Position numbers and translations under genes: made by a program. Positions 37,706 through 48,213 of a stretch of 64,000 bases of DNA are shown one piece after another. Source of the stretch: Rhizobium sp. P40RR-XXII (GTDB lineage: Bacteria > Pseudomonadota > Alphaproteobacteria > Rhizobiales > Rhizobiaceae); assembly GCF_012641405.1 (NCBI RefSeq), contig NZ_JABAII010000011.1, positions 1 to 64,000 on the forward strand, given 5' to 3'. The notes beneath the pieces were generated by a model. The model was not told the origin of the DNA. It was given only the letters and a program-made list of their open reading frames with translations, and did not search any database. Position 1 is the first letter of the stretch, and each line of letters opens with the position of its first letter.

Positions 37706-40700
37706 TTTTCCCGCCGACGCTATCGCCACCCTACCCGAAAGCGACGATCCCGGCGTCTGGATCAGCTGGACGACGATCCAGCAATCCATCGCCTCCGACC
37801 CCGAGCGCTCGGCCTGGGTCTCGGCCAATGCCGGCTCCGGCAAGACGCACGTGCTGACGCAGCGCGTCATTCGCCTGCTTCTGGCTGGCGCGCGCCCCTC
37901 GGCCATCCTCTGCCTCACCTATACCAAGGCTGCGGCCTCCGAAATGTCGAACCGCGTCTTCGACCGGTTGGCCGCCTGGGCGACCATGCCGGACGAGGAG
38001 CTGAAGACACGCATTGCCGATATCGAAGGCAGGGAGCCGGATCTCTTCAAGCTTGCCGAGGCACGCCGGCTGTTTGCCAAGGCGCTGGAAACACCCGGCG
38101 GGCTGAAGATCCAAACTATCCATGCATTTTGCGAGGCCCTGCTGCATCAGTTCCCGCTCGAGGCTAACGTCGCTGGTCACTTCTCCGTTCTCGACGATCG
38201 TGCGGCGGAGACCTTGCTCGACGACGCGCGACGCGCGCTGCTAACATCCACCAGCCCACATTGCGATGCCGAATTGGCTCGGGCCTTCGACTATGTACTC
38301 GACCTCGGCGACGAATCCGGCCTCGAGACGCTGCTCGGCGATATTGTCGCCAATCGCAATGCGATCCGCCGCTTCACCGAGAGTGCCGGCCGCAAGAGCG
38401 GCATTGAAACCGCGCTGCTTGCCCGGCTCGGCCTTTCCCCCGGCGAGACGGAAACGAGCATTGCGGAGCAATATTGGCCGCTTCCCGGTCTGTCTGGCGC
38501 GACACTGGAGCTTTATCTCACGCTCGCGGACGATAAGGGCGGCGCGAAGGCGCAGGAAGTTGCCTATGCGCTGCGCCTTGCCAAGCGCGAGGCAAATCCG
38601 CTCGCCCGCGCCGAAATCCTCGAAAAAGCCGTCCTGACTGCCAAGGGCGAACCGAAATCGGACAGCCAGTTCTTCGTCAAGGCGATGCTGGCCGATGCGC
38701 CAGCCTTGGCCGATGCCGTGGCTGCGGCGCGCGCCCATGTCGTTGCCTGCCGCGACCGGCTGAAGCTGATGCGGATGTATCGCGCCACGCACGCCGCCCT
38801 CGTTCTCGCCGATCGCCTGAACCGCGACTATGAGGAGCTGAAGAAGCGGCGCAGCCAGCTCGATTTCGAGGATCTCATTACCCGCACCGCCGATCTTCTG
38901 ACCAAGAAGGATGTCGGGCCGTGGATCCACTACAAGCTCGATCAGGGCATCGACCACATTCTGGTGGACGAGGCGCAGGATACCAGCCCGATCCAGTGGA
39001 GCGTCATCCAATCACTGGCGGAGGATTTCTTCTCCGGCGACAGCGCCCGACCGACGCTGCGCACGATCTTTGCCGTCGGCGACGAGAAGCAATCGATCTA
39101 TTCGTTCCAGGGTGCACGTCCCGAACGCTTTTCCGAGGAGAGCGACCGCACCCGGCGGCGTGTGGCGGCCAGCGGCCAGCAATTCTCGTCGATCCGCCTG
39201 CCACTCTCCTTCCGCTCGACAGCCGACGTGCTCGGCGCCGTCGACCACGTCTTCACGAGCCCGGGCAATGCCAAGGGCCTCAGCGCCGTCAACGAACCAG
39301 TGGTGCATCGCTCCAGCCGTATCGGCCATCCCGGCGCCGTCGATCTCTGGGAGATGATCGCGCCGGAACCGGCCACCAAGGAGGAAGACTGGACGGCGCC
39401 TTTCGATTCGACGCCGGAGAGTGCACCTCCCGCCATTCTAGCGCGGCGGATGGCGCAGACGATCGGCAATCTTGTCGGGCGAGAAAAGATCATCGAGAAG
39501 GGCAACGCCCGCTTCATCGAAGCCGGCGACATTCTCGTGCTCGTGCGCAAGCGTGACAGCTTCGTCAACGCGCTGACCCGCGCCCTGAAACGACGCGGCA
39601 ACATTCCCGTCGCCGGCGCCGATCGTCTTGTCCTGACCAGCCATATCGCCATCCAGGATCTTCTCGCGCTCGGCCGCTTCCTGCTGTTGCCGGAAGACGA
39701 TCTCTCGCTCTGCGCGCTGCTAAAGAGCCCGTTGTTCGACCTCAGCGAAGAAGATGTCTTCGCGGTTGCCGCCTACCGCGACGACGAGGAAAGCGTCTGG
39801 AGCCACCTGCAAAGATTTGCCGGAGACGGCCACGAACGCTTTGTCAACGTGGTCGAACGGCTGCGAACCTTCCTTGCTTTGTCGAAGAGCCTTCCCGTGC
39901 ATGATTTCTATGCCCGCGCGCTTGGCAGCTTTGGCGGCCGACGGCAGTTCCTGGCGCGGCTCGGCACCGAGGTCAGCGATATCCTCGACGAATTCCTGAC
40001 CTTCGCGCTCGATCATGAGACCAGCGGCCTGCCCGGTCTGCAGTCCTTCATCTCGACGCTGGAACTGGAGGCGCCGACGGTCAAGCGCGAGCAGGACAAG
40101 GGCCGCAACGAAGTGCGGATCATGACGGTGCATGCTTCGAAGGGGCTGGAGGCGCCGATCGTCTTCCTCGTCGATGGCGGCGGCAAGGCCTTCACCCATA
40201 CGCATCTGCCGAAGCTGCGGCTGATCGAAACCAGTGCGAATGAGATCCCGCTGCCGGTGTGGGTTCCAGTCTCGGCGCTTGCCAATTCGCTGACGCAAGC
40301 GGATACGGCCCGGCTGCAGGCGCTGGCGGAGGACGAATATCGCCGCCTGCTCTATGTCGGCATGACGCGCGCCGCCGACCGGCTGATCATCTGCGGCTAC
40401 CGCGGTATCCGGGAAAATGCCGATACCTGGCATTCCATGATCTCCGCCGCCTTGCGTCAGGATGAGCAGCATTGCACCCAAAGGACCTTTTCAGGCCCCG
40501 ATGGAGACTGGGAGGGCTTAAGCTGGCGGGTTGCCCAGGTGCAGCTCGAATTCGAGACGGCGAGAGAGCATGAAAAGCGCTCGGAACGCGTTGGCCTACC
40601 TGACAGTCTCAGCCGGCCGCTGCCGCCGCAAAAGAGCCTGCCTCGGCCGCTGAGCCCGTCCGGCGTCGGCACAGTCATCGATGAGGAGGCCGATGATCTG

Positions 40701-41264
40701 CTCGTCACGTCCGCGCTCTTCGGCGAAAAAGCCAGGTCCGACCGCGCCCTGCAAAAGGGCCGTTTCATTCACCGCATGCTACAGACATTGCCCGAGATCG
40801 CGCCCGAGGACCGCGCCGATGCTGCCCGGCGCTATGCCCAGCGGGCAGCGCGCTTCTGGCCGCAGGCCGAGCAGGAGGCGCTGGTGAAGTCCGTCATGGC
40901 ACTGCTGTCGCATCCGGATCTGCAGGGCACTTTCAGCACCCACGCGCAGGCCGAAGTCTCGATCATGGGCACGCTGAAACTCGCCAATCAGTCCTACGCC
41001 GTCTCGGGCCGCATCGATCGCCTGGCTGACCTGGACGATCGGGTCGTCATTCTCGACTACAAGACGAATCGCGTGCCGCCCGGCGAGGAAAACACCATTC
41101 CCTTCGCGCATAAGGCACAGCTTGCGATTTACCGCGAGATCCTTTCGCCGCTTTATCCGGGAAAGCGCATCGACTGCATGCTGGTCTACACCGAAAACGC
41201 CTCAATCTACAGGCTGTCCGACAGGGCTCTTGCATTGACGCTTGCAGAGATCGAGACAAAGTGA
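37698..41264 (+). CDS. addA: Double-strand break repair helicase AddA
   Basis: An 1188-residue UvrD-like SF1 helicase fused to a RecB-family nuclease. Walker A ANAGSGKTHVL is at 43-53. Motif II is VDEAQDTSPIQW; MTVHASKGLEAPIVF and YVGMTRAADRL mark motifs V and VI. The C-terminal nuclease box is VVILDYKTNRVP. With AddB it resects double-strand breaks. The ATG with GGCGGCG before it overlaps the end of addB; an earlier in-frame start would lie entirely within addB. trxA follows after 75 bp containing a possible promoter. Confidence 0.95.
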   Translation: MSDFPADAIATLPESDDPGVWISWTTIQQSIASDPERSAWVSANAGSGKTHVLTQRVIRLLLAGARPSAILCLTYTKAAASEMSNRVFDRLAAWATMPDEELKTRIADIEGREPDLFKLAEARRLFAKALETPGGLKIQTIHAFCEALLHQFPLEANVAGHFSVLDDRAAETLLDDARRALLTSTSPHCDAELARAFDYVLDLGDESGLETLLGDIVANRNAIRRFTESAGRKSGIETALLARLGLSPGETETSIAEQYWPLPGLSGATLELYLTLADDKGGAKAQEVAYALRLAKREANPLARAEILEKAVLTAKGEPKSDSQFFVKAMLADAPALADAVAAARAHVVACRDRLKLMRMYRATHAALVLADRLNRDYEELKKRRSQLDFEDLITRTADLLTKKDVGPWIHYKLDQGIDHILVDEAQDTSPIQWSVIQSLAEDFFSGDSARPTLRTIFAVGDEKQSIYSFQGARPERFSEESDRTRRRVAASGQQFSSIRLPLSFRSTADVLGAVDHVFTSPGNAKGLSAVNEPVVHRSSRIGHPGAVDLWEMIAPEPATKEEDWTAPFDSTPESAPPAILARRMAQTIGNLVGREKIIEKGNARFIEAGDILVLVRKRDSFVNALTRALKRRGNIPVAGADRLVLTSHIAIQDLLALGRFLLLPEDDLSLCALLKSPLFDLSEEDVFAVAAYRDDEESVWSHLQRFAGDGHERFVNVVERLRTFLALSKSLPVHDFYARALGSFGGRRQFLARLGTEVSDILDEFLTFALDHETSGLPGLQSFISTLELEAPTVKREQDKGRNEVRIMTVHASKGLEAPIVFLVDGGGKAFTHTHLPKLRLIETSANEIPLPVWVPVSALANSLTQADTARLQALAEDEYRRLLYVGMTRAADRLIICGYRGIRENADTWHSMISAALRQDEQHCTQRTFSGPDGDWEGLSWRVAQVQLEFETAREHEKRSERVGLPDSLSRPLPPQKSLPRPLSPSGVGTVIDEEADDLLVTSALFGEKARSDRALQKGRFIHRMLQTLPEIAPEDRADAARRYAQRAARFWPQAEQEALVKSVMALLSHPDLQGTFSTHAQAEVSIMGTLKLANQSYAVSGRIDRLADLDDRVVILDYKTNRVPPGEENTIPFAHKAQLAIYREILSPLYPGKRIDCMLVYTENASIYRLSDRALALTLAEIETK

Positions 41265-41275
41265 ACTACCAAATA

Positions 41276-41305
41276 TTGACATCCGGGCACCGCACCATCA
41301 CATAT
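41276..41305 (+). promoter_or_regulatory. Possible trxA promoter
   Basis: A perfect TTGACA -35 box (41276-41281) is followed after about 18 bp by ACATAT/CATATC around 41300-41305. The -10 is weak. A separate promoter for trxA is plausible because thioredoxin is needed in excess over AddAB. Confidence 0.4.
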
Positions 41306-41339
41306 CTAGCAACTCGTAAATTCTGGTAAGGAGCAGCCT

Positions 41340-41660
41340 ATGGCTACCGTTAAAGTCGATACCTCCAACTTCGCCACCGAAGTGCTGCAGTCTGCAGAGC
41401 CTGTCGTCGTTGATTTCTGGGCCGAGTGGTGTGGTCCGTGCAAGATGATCGCTCCGGCTCTCGAAGAGCTCGCCGTGCAGTTCGAAGGCAAGGTCAAGGT
41501 TGCCAAGCTCAACATCGACGAAAATCCGGAACTGGCCGCACAGTTCGGCGTTCGCTCGATCCCGACGCTTGCCATGTTCAAGGCCGGCGAAGTCGCCGAC
41601 ATCAAGGTCGGCGCCGCTCCCAAGACGGCCCTGCAGAACTGGATTTCCAGCGCATCCTGA
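41340..41660 (+). CDS. trxA: Thioredoxin
   Basis: A 106-residue thioredoxin 1 of standard size. The redox-active pair Cys31 and Cys34 lie in [14 protein letters not shown], and the cis-proline is in RSIPTLAMF. It reduces disulfides of ribonucleotide reductase, peroxiredoxins and other cytoplasmic proteins, using thioredoxin reductase. The ATG has AAGGAG well spaced upstream. It follows addA by 75 bp and ends in a strong terminator. Confidence 0.97.
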   Translation: MATVKVDTSNFATEVLQSAEPVVVDFWAEWCGPCKMIAPALEELAVQFEGKVKVAKLNIDENPELAAQFGVRSIPTLAMFKAGEVADIKVGAAPKTALQNWISSAS

Positions 41661-41682
41661 TCGGTATCGATCGTATAGAACA

Positions 41683-41711
41683 AAGGCCCCGCTTCGGCGG
41701 GGCTTTTTTTG
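41683..41711 (+). terminator. Rho-independent terminator of trxA
   Basis: A GC stem (41686-41692 with 41697-41703) around a TTCG tetraloop is followed by seven T. Confidence 0.93.
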
Positions 41712-41785
41712 GTCAAAGAGTGACCATCCTCGCTTTTCGAGGCTTCGCACCTCGGCAATCGTGCCGTGTTTGCGCTTGCCCATGG

Positions 41786-41903
41786 CCGCCCTGATCCTTC
41801 GACAGGCTCAGGATGAGGACGGAGTGAGTTGCGAGCCGGGTAAGAGTATAGCTCTCATGGTGAGGAGGCCCTCAGAGCCGTCTCGAACCACGAGGGCGGG
41901 TGG
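41786..41903. repeat. Palindromic intergenic repeat related to the 6.45-kb elements
   Basis: It begins CCGCCCTGATCCTTCGACAGG, continues CTCAGGATGAGGACGG and ends CCACGAGGGCGGGTGG, so CCGCCCT and AGGGCGG form outer arms. The CCTTCGA and CTCAGGATGAG words are shared with 6452-6500. It occupies the space between the trxA terminator and the folC stop. Confidence 0.55.
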
Positions 41904-41920
41904 TGAGTAACCCCCCGGAA

Positions 41921-43273
41921 TTAACGCGGCGGCGTGCCGTTGTCGGCAAGGACATCGCCGACCAGATAGAGGGAGCCGCCGATCAGAATGCGTGGCGCTG
42001 GCGCATTCGGCACAGCCACAGACTTGATCGCATCCAGCGCCTCGACCACGCTCGACATCGGTTCGGCTATCAGGCCGGCATCATAGGCGGCATTGGCCAG
42101 GATAACCGGGTCGATCATCGCATCGCTGCCGCGGATCGGCACGCAATAGACCTTCTCCGCAAGGCCGGCGAAGGCCTTGAAGTATCCCACGGGGTCCTTG
42201 GTGTTGATCATGCCGATGATCAGGAACAGAGGCCGTGGCCGACGCTCCTCGAAATTCGCCATGGCCTCCGCGATGACTTCGCCGGCGCCGGGATTGTGGC
42301 CGCCATCGACCCAGATTTCCGCGCGCTCGGGGGCATGCGGCATCAGCTCGCCCTCCGTCAGCCGCTGCAGGCGTCCCGGCCACTCCACCGATGTCATCGC
42401 CTTTTCCATCATCGCTTCGGTGACGACGAAACCGGCGGCCTTTACCGCCCGTATGGCGGCAGCGGCGTTGCCATATTGGTGGCGGCCCGGCAAGCGCGGC
42501 AGCGGCAGGTCGGCCAGGCCGAACTCGTCTTGATAGACCAGCTTGCCATATTCCTCATGGGCGGAAAAATCCTGGCCGAACACGGCGGTCGGGCAACGAA
42601 GGCGCTCGGCCGTCGATATCAGCACGTCGAGCGCGGCGTCATATTCCTGATGGCCGATGACGACAGGATGGCCGGCCTTGAGAATGCCCGCCTTCTCGGC
42701 CGCGATCAGCTCGACGCGATCGCCGAGATAGGGCTGGTGATCGAGCGAAATCGGCATGATGACCGAGACGGCGGGATCGGAAATGACATTGGTGGCATCG
42801 AAGCGGCCGCCAAGGCCGACCTCGATGACGACGGCATCGGCCGGATGCGCGGCAAAAAGGAGGAAAGTCGCGGCCGTCAAGATTTCGAAGACGGTGATCT
42901 TCTGCCCGTCATTGGCCTTGGCGATGCGCCTGAGCACATCGGCGAACACGGCATCGTCGACAAGCTTGCCGCGACCGCCCTTGACGCCGATGCGATAACG
43001 CTCGTGCCAGTTGACGAGATGCGGCGAGGTGTGGACATGCACGCTATAGCCGCCGGCTTCGAGCAGGGCGCGGCAGAAGGCCGTCACCGAGCCCTTGCCG
43101 TTGGTGCCGGCGACATGGATCACCGGCGGCAATTTTTTATGAGGGTTGCCGAGGACGTCGAGGAGCCGGGTAATTCTCTCCAAAGAGAGGTCGAAGCCCT
43201 TGGGATGCAATCCCATGAGCTTCTCGATTTCCCGTGCTGCCTCGCTCATTGCGGATTGATCCATAGCCGTCAT
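41921..43273 (-). CDS. folC: Folylpolyglutamate synthase / dihydrofolate synthase
   Basis: A 450-residue Mur ligase-fold enzyme. It adds glutamate to dihydropteroate and extends folate polyglutamate chains. The P-loop GTNGKGS is at 56-62, and the EVGLGGRFDATNV and SLDHQPYLGD segments are typical of FolC. A Lys/Asp-containing DGGHNPGAG block occurs in the C-terminal domain. Several Met codons lie at the N-terminus; MDQSAMSEAAREIEKL (three residues in) is another possible start. It is the last gene of the trpF-trpB-trpA-accD-folC set on this strand, 32 bp after accD. Confidence 0.94.
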   Translation of the reverse strand: MTAMDQSAMSEAAREIEKLMGLHPKGFDLSLERITRLLDVLGNPHKKLPPVIHVAGTNGKGSVTAFCRALLEAGGYSVHVHTSPHLVNWHERYRIGVKGGRGKLVDDAVFADVLRRIAKANDGQKITVFEILTAATFLLFAAHPADAVVIEVGLGGRFDATNVISDPAVSVIMPISLDHQPYLGDRVELIAAEKAGILKAGHPVVIGHQEYDAALDVLISTAERLRCPTAVFGQDFSAHEEYGKLVYQDEFGLADLPLPRLPGRHQYGNAAAAIRAVKAAGFVVTEAMMEKAMTSVEWPGRLQRLTEGELMPHAPERAEIWVDGGHNPGAGEVIAEAMANFEERRPRPLFLIIGMINTKDPVGYFKAFAGLAEKVYCVPIRGSDAMIDPVILANAAYDAGLIAEPMSSVVEALDAIKSVAVPNAPAPRILIGGSLYLVGDVLADNGTPPR

Positions 43274-43305
43274 CCCGCACCTCCGCCAGTCCGCAATCGA
43301 TAATG

Positions 43306-44217
43306 TCAGGCGCTCGCCGCCACCGCCAGCGCAGCACCGTTCTTGCTCTTGGCGGACACGTCGTTGGCGGGCACCTTGGTCAGGATCTTCAAAAGGGTTG
43401 CCAAGGTGTCCGGAATGTCGTGACGCTTGACGACCATGTCGACCATGCCGTGCTCCAGCAGGTATTCCGATGTCTGGAAGCCTTCTGGAAGTTTTTCACG
43501 CAGCGTCTGCTCGATCACGCGCTTGCCGGCAAAGCCGATTTCGGCGCCGGGTTCGGCGAGATGAATATCGCCGAGCATGGCATAGGAGGCCGTGACGCCG
43601 CCGGTCGTCGGATTGGTCAGAACCACGACATAGGGCTGGCCCGATTCCTTCAGCATGTCGACGGCAACGGTCGTGCGCGGCAGCTGCATCAGCGACAGGA
43701 TGCCCTCCTGCATGCGCGCGCCACCCGAAGCCGGGAACATGACAACGGGACATTTTTCGGCGATCGCGCGCTCGAAAGCCTTCACGATGGCTTCGCCGGC
43801 CGCCATGCCGAGCGAACCGCCGATGAAGTTGAATTCATGCACGATCGCGACGAGCTTCAAGCCGCGAACCTTGCCGAGGCCGGAAAGGATCGTATCCTCC
43901 TGCTCGGTCTTGATGCGGCTATCCTTGAGGCGATCGGTGTATTTTTTCGAGTCGCGGAACTTCAGCGGGTCCTGAGCGACCTTCGGCTGCGGCAGGGCTT
44001 CATATTCGCCATTGTCGAATAGATCGACAAGACGGGCCTTGGCCGGCATTTTCATGTGGAAGCCGGAAGCGGGGATGACCCACTTGTTGTCCTCCAGATC
44101 CTTGTGGAAGACCATTTCGCCGGTTTCCGGGCACTTGATCCAGAGATTCTCCGGAACCTCGCGACGGCCCAGCATGGAATTGATCCGCGGGCGGACGTAG
44201 TTCGTGATCCAGTTCAA
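43306..44217 (-). CDS. accD: Acetyl-CoA carboxylase carboxyltransferase subunit beta
   Basis: A 303-residue beta subunit of acetyl-CoA carboxylase, which with AccA transfers the carboxyl group from biotin to acetyl-CoA to make malonyl-CoA. The crotonase-like core is clear ([45 protein letters not shown]). Odd point: the N-terminal four-Cys zinc ribbon of E. coli AccD is degenerate. The segment [20 protein letters not shown] keeps only Cys29; the partner positions are Thr/Gly and Pro/Ser/Gly. It lies between trpA and folC, as is common in Rhizobiales. Confidence 0.96.
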   Translation of the reverse strand: MNWITNYVRPRINSMLGRREVPENLWIKCPETGEMVFHKDLEDNKWVIPASGFHMKMPAKARLVDLFDNGEYEALPQPKVAQDPLKFRDSKKYTDRLKDSRIKTEQEDTILSGLGKVRGLKLVAIVHEFNFIGGSLGMAAGEAIVKAFERAIAEKCPVVMFPASGGARMQEGILSLMQLPRTTVAVDMLKESGQPYVVVLTNPTTGGVTASYAMLGDIHLAEPGAEIGFAGKRVIEQTLREKLPEGFQTSEYLLEHGMVDMVVKRHDIPDTLATLLKILTKVPANDVSAKSKNGAALAVAASA

Positions 44218-44325
44218 TTCGAAACTCCTAATCGACCGAATTAATCGATAGCTCAGTCGTCACCAAATGCCCATAGGCCTTTTCATCAATCCGCAGGGGA
44301 TTGCCGAAAAGCCTATATGGGGAAA

Positions 44326-45165
44326 CTATTCGGCGGCAACAAGGCGGGCGGAACGGGTGCCTGTCGACAGGCCGCGCACCAGGGTGGCCACGGCCTGGAT
44401 GGTATCGGCCGTTGCATTGCCGTCCTTGGTCAGGCTGGTGGCGATCTGGTTGACGATCGCGGTGCCGACGACCACGCCGTCGGCGGAAGCGCCGATCAGC
44501 TTGGCATGTTCGGCCGTCTTGACGCCGAAGCCGACGCAAACCGGCAGGTCCGTGTGCTGCTTGATCCGCTTGACGGCGCCGGAGACCAGCGACGGATCCG
44601 GCAGGGCCGAGCCGGTGATGCCGTTCATCGAGACGTAGTAGACGAAGCCGGTCGTGTTCTTCAAAACCGTCGGCAGTCGCTTGTCATCGGTGGTCGGCGT
44701 CGCGAGGCGGATGAAGTTGATGCCCTTGCGGATCGCCGGGATGCAGAGCTCGTCATCCATTTCCGGCGGCAGGTCGACGACGATCAGGCCGTCGATGCCG
44801 GCGGCAATCGCGTCATCGAGGAAGTTTTCGACGCCGTAGATATAGATCGGATTGTAATAGCCCATCATTACGATCGGCGTATCGGCATCGACATTACGGA
44901 AATCGGCGGCGAGCTGCAGCGTCTTCTTCAGCGTCTGGCCGGCCTTCAGGGCACGCTGGCCGGCGAGCTGGATCGCCGGGCCGTCTGCCATCGGATCGGA
45001 GAAAGGCATGCCGAGCTCGATGACGTCGGCGCCGGCTTCCGGCAGTGCCTTCATGATGCCGAGCGAGGTGTCGTAATCGGGATCGCCACCCATGAAATAG
45101 GTGACGAGTGCCGGGCGGCCTTCAGCCTTCAAAGCGGCGAAGCGTTTGTCCATACGTGCGGTCAT
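44326..45165 (-). CDS. trpA: Tryptophan synthase alpha chain
   Basis: A 279-residue (beta/alpha)8 barrel that cleaves indole-3-glycerol phosphate to indole and glyceraldehyde 3-phosphate. The catalytic Glu is in [17 protein letters not shown] and the catalytic Asp in LIVVDLPPE. The phosphate-binding [11 protein letters not shown] loop is present. It begins 10 bp after trpB, so the two subunits are translated together. accD follows after about 110 bp. Confidence 0.97.
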   Translation of the reverse strand: MTARMDKRFAALKAEGRPALVTYFMGGDPDYDTSLGIMKALPEAGADVIELGMPFSDPMADGPAIQLAGQRALKAGQTLKKTLQLAADFRNVDADTPIVMMGYYNPIYIYGVENFLDDAIAAGIDGLIVVDLPPEMDDELCIPAIRKGINFIRLATPTTDDKRLPTVLKNTTGFVYYVSMNGITGSALPDPSLVSGAVKRIKQHTDLPVCVGFGVKTAEHAKLIGASADGVVVGTAIVNQIATSLTKDGNATADTIQAVATLVRGLSTGTRSARLVAAE

Positions 45166-45175
45166 GGCGTCTAAC

Positions 45176-46390
45176 TCACATTCCCAGAATCTTGCCGACG
45201 GTGAAGATATCCTTGTCGCCGCGGCCGGAGAGGTTCATCAGGATGATCTCGTCCTTGCCCATCTTCGGGGCGCGCTTGATCACCTCGGCGAGCGCATGGC
45301 TCGGCTCGAGCGCCGGAATGATGCCTTCGAGGCGCGTCAGCGTCTGGAAGGCTTCCAGCGCCTCATGGTCCATGATCGGCACATATTCGGCGCGGCCGAT
45401 ATCGTTCAGCCAGGAATGTTCCGGACCGATGCCGGGATAGTCGAGACCGGCCGAAATCGAATGGCCCTCTTTGATCTGGCCGTCGCCGTCCTGCAGCAGG
45501 TAGGTACGGTTGCCATGCAGCACGCCGGGCGAACCGGCGGTGATCGAGGCGCAATGCTCATCGCCTTGCAGGCCCTTGCCGCCGGCTTCGACGCCGACGA
45601 TCTTGACGCTTTCGTCATCGAGGAAGGGATGGAAGATGCCGATGGCGTTCGAGCCGCCGCCGACGGCAGCGATAACGAGATCCGGCAGGCGGCCTTCGGC
45701 TTCCAACATTTGCGCGCGGGCTTCGGTGCCGATCACAGCCTGGAAATCGCGAACCATTTCCGGATAGGGATGCGGGCCGGCGGCCGTGCCGATCAGATAA
45801 TAGGTGTCATCGACATTGGTGACCCAATCGCGAAGGGCTTCGTTCATAGCGTCCTTCAGCGTGCCGCTGCCGGCCGTCACCGGAATGACCTCGGCGCCCA
45901 GCAGCTTCATGCGGAAGACGTTCGGCGCCTGGCGCTCGACATCGGTCGCACCCATGTAGACGACGCAGGGCAGGCCGAAGCGGGCGGCAACGGTTGCGGA
46001 CGCGACGCCATGCTGGCCGGCGCCGGTTTCAGCGATGATGCGGGTCTTGCCCATGCGCTTGGCGAGCAGGATCTGGCCGATGCAATTGTTGATCTTGTGC
46101 GAACCGGTGTGGTTCAGCTCCTCGCGCTTGAAGTAGATCTTGGCGCCGCCAAGCTCGGCCGTCAGGCGTTCGGCGAAATAGAGCGGGCTCGGACGGCCGA
46201 TATAATGCGTGCCGAGCGATTTCAACTCCGCCTGGAAGGCTGGATCGTCCTTTGCCCTATTCCATTCCTCCTGCAGATCCAGGATTAGCGGCATGAGCGT
46301 TTCGGCTACGAAACGACCGCCGTAAATGCCGAAACGACCGTCCTCATCGGGGCCGGAGCGGAAGGAATTGGGTTTGGGCGTCTGGTTCAC
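45176..46390 (-). CDS. trpB: Tryptophan synthase beta chain
   Basis: A 404-residue PLP enzyme joining indole with serine to form tryptophan. Lys99 in [11 protein letters not shown] binds PLP, and the phosphate loop is GGGSNAIG. Typical blocks include [11 protein letters not shown] and [10 protein letters not shown]. The GTG start at 46390 overlaps the trpF stop by 4 bp (GTGA), a coupling that fixes the start. This belongs to the TrpB1 type that works with TrpA. Confidence 0.97.
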   Translation of the reverse strand: MNQTPKPNSFRSGPDEDGRFGIYGGRFVAETLMPLILDLQEEWNRAKDDPAFQAELKSLGTHYIGRPSPLYFAERLTAELGGAKIYFKREELNHTGSHKINNCIGQILLAKRMGKTRIIAETGAGQHGVASATVAARFGLPCVVYMGATDVERQAPNVFRMKLLGAEVIPVTAGSGTLKDAMNEALRDWVTNVDDTYYLIGTAAGPHPYPEMVRDFQAVIGTEARAQMLEAEGRLPDLVIAAVGGGSNAIGIFHPFLDDESVKIVGVEAGGKGLQGDEHCASITAGSPGVLHGNRTYLLQDGDGQIKEGHSISAGLDYPGIGPEHSWLNDIGRAEYVPIMDHEALEAFQTLTRLEGIIPALEPSHALAEVIKRAPKMGKDEIILMNLSGRGDKDIFTVGKILGM

Positions 46391-47061
46391 TCTCTACTCC
46401 CTGCTGCCGGTTCCGGCAGACATGCTTCTGCAAAAGCGTCGAAAAACTGGTCGATCTTGCCGAGATCCTTCACGCCCGGCGCACTTTCCAGCGCGGAGGA
46501 AAGGTCGATGCCGGTGGCCTTGGTGGAGGCCAGCGCCTCGGCGACATTGTCCTTGTTGACGCCGCCCGACAGCATGTAATCCACGCGATCGTCGAGCCAG
46601 CTCATCAGGCTCCAATCGAAGGATACGCCGTTTCCGCCCGGCAGCACAGAGCCGGCGGGCGGCTTGGCGTCGAACAGGAAACGGTCGGCAATGCCGATAT
46701 AGGATTCCACCCGCTTCAGGTCATCGGCCTCGCGCACCGACATGGCCTTCATGACCGGAACATTGTGGACCGCCTTGATGGTCAGCACGCGCTCCGGGCT
46801 TTCATTGCCATGAAGCTGCAACATATCCGGCTTCACCAGAGCCATGATCTCATCGAGATCGTCATTGGTGGGATTGACCGTGACGGCAACGATCTTCGCC
46901 TTGCCGCGCGCGCGCTCCGCCAGCTGGCCGGCCAGATCGGGCTCGATATAGCGCGGGCTTTTTTCAAAGAAGATGAAACCGATATGGGTAGCGCCGCGCT
47001 CAAGAGCACGATCCACCGCTTCCGGAGTCTTCAGACCACAAATTTTGACATCGGGGTTCAT
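46387..47061 (-). CDS. trpF: Phosphoribosylanthranilate isomerase
   Basis: A 224-residue barrel isomerising N-(5'-phosphoribosyl)anthranilate in tryptophan synthesis. The N-terminal [10 protein letters not shown] contains the general base Cys8; other blocks are [16 protein letters not shown] and [10 protein letters not shown]. The start [10 protein letters not shown] fits family length; a longer reading from 47175 adds unrelated residues. It is the promoter-proximal gene of trpFBA and overlaps trpB by 4 bp. The remaining trp genes (trpE(G), trpD, trpC) are not in the window. Confidence 0.96.
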   Translation of the reverse strand: MNPDVKICGLKTPEAVDRALERGATHIGFIFFEKSPRYIEPDLAGQLAERARGKAKIVAVTVNPTNDDLDEIMALVKPDMLQLHGNESPERVLTIKAVHNVPVMKAMSVREADDLKRVESYIGIADRFLFDAKPPAGSVLPGGNGVSFDWSLMSWLDDRVDYMLSGGVNKDNVAEALASTKATGIDLSSALESAPGVKDLGKIDQFFDAFAEACLPEPAAGSRE

Positions 47062-47171
47062 GGCAGCGGAGTGACATGAAATTTCAAAAGAGTCGAGCCT
47101 AAAGGCGACGGTCAGGCGCGGTTTTTCGGCCTGAGCCCCACGCGGTGGCCTTCTGAAACAACAGTTCGCGC

Positions 47172-48173
47172 TCACTTCACGGCAATCACGACCTTGCCCT
47201 TGGCGCGACCGGTCTCAGCATAAGCCAGCGCCTCATTCGTGCTCTGGAACGGGAAGACCCGATCAACGACTGCTCTCATGACCCCTGCTTCTATCAACGA
47301 GGTGATCTTGCCGAGCTGCCCGCCATTCGCGGTCATGAAGAGGAACGAATAGCTGACGCCGTGACGTTTTGATTTTCTACGAATGCCGGAGCTCAGCAGC
47401 CCCATGAGCTGCTGAAGCAACCATCCGGAACCATTCTGCCTGGCAAATGCCGCATCCGGCGGACCGGAAATCGATATGAGCTTTCCACCGGGCTTCAGGA
47501 CGCGAAGCGATTTCTCCAGCGTGTCCTTGCCAAGGCTGTTCAAAACGACGTCATATCCCTGCAGTACCTTCTCGAAATCGTCCTTCTTATAGTCGACGAC
47601 CACATCCGCGCCGAGACTTTTGACGAGATCGACATTGGCAGTGCTCGTCGTCGTCGCAACATGCGCTCCGAGGTATTTGGCGAGCTGAATGGCAACCGTC
47701 CCCACGCCGCCGGAGCCCGCGTGGATAAGTACCTTTTGCCCTTTCTTCAGATTTGCCCGCTCAACGAGCACCTGCCAGGCGGTCAATGCAACGAGAGGCA
47801 AAGACGCTGCCTCTTCCATCGTCAGGTTCTGCGGCTTCATTGCCACATCCGCCTCGTTCATCGCGATGAACTCCGCGAACGTGCCGATGCGATCCTGGGC
47901 CGGACGCGCATACACTTCGTCGCCGGGCTTAAAGCCGCGGACCCTGGAGCCGACTCGGACCACGACCCCAGCGACATCGTTGCCGAGGATCAGCGGTAGC
48001 CTATAGGGCAGGATGACTTTGAACTCGCCATTCCTGATCTTGGCATCCAGGATGTTCACGCTGGCGGCATGGATCTGGACCAGGACATCATGTTCCCGCA
48101 ACTCCGGCTCGGGTACTGTACCAAGTCGCAGAGTGCCGCCTTTTGTATAGCGATCGATCAGGAATGCCTTCAT
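47172..48173 (-). CDS. NADP-dependent zinc-free alcohol dehydrogenase/quinone oxidoreductase family protein
   Basis: A 333-residue medium-chain dehydrogenase/reductase of the quinone oxidoreductase group. The nucleotide loop is in LIHAGSGGVGTVAIQLAKYLGA near the middle. NDVAGVVVRVGS and KPGDEVYARP match the N-terminal catalytic domain. The Cys/His zinc-binding pattern of classical alcohol dehydrogenases is absent. The substrate is unknown; reduction of quinones or alpha,beta-unsaturated carbonyls is likely. It lies 40 bp downstream of the SDR gene on the same strand, so the pair may be controlled together by the divergent HxlR regulator. Confidence 0.87.
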   Translation of the reverse strand: MKAFLIDRYTKGGTLRLGTVPEPELREHDVLVQIHAASVNILDAKIRNGEFKVILPYRLPLILGNDVAGVVVRVGSRVRGFKPGDEVYARPAQDRIGTFAEFIAMNEADVAMKPQNLTMEEAASLPLVALTAWQVLVERANLKKGQKVLIHAGSGGVGTVAIQLAKYLGAHVATTTSTANVDLVKSLGADVVVDYKKDDFEKVLQGYDVVLNSLGKDTLEKSLRVLKPGGKLISISGPPDAAFARQNGSGWLLQQLMGLLSSGIRRKSKRHGVSYSFLFMTANGGQLGKITSLIEAGVMRAVVDRVFPFQSTNEALAYAETGRAKGKVVIAVK

Positions 48174-48213
48174 GAGTCATAGCTTTCTTCTTCTGAGGTT
48201 ACGGTGGCGGAGA

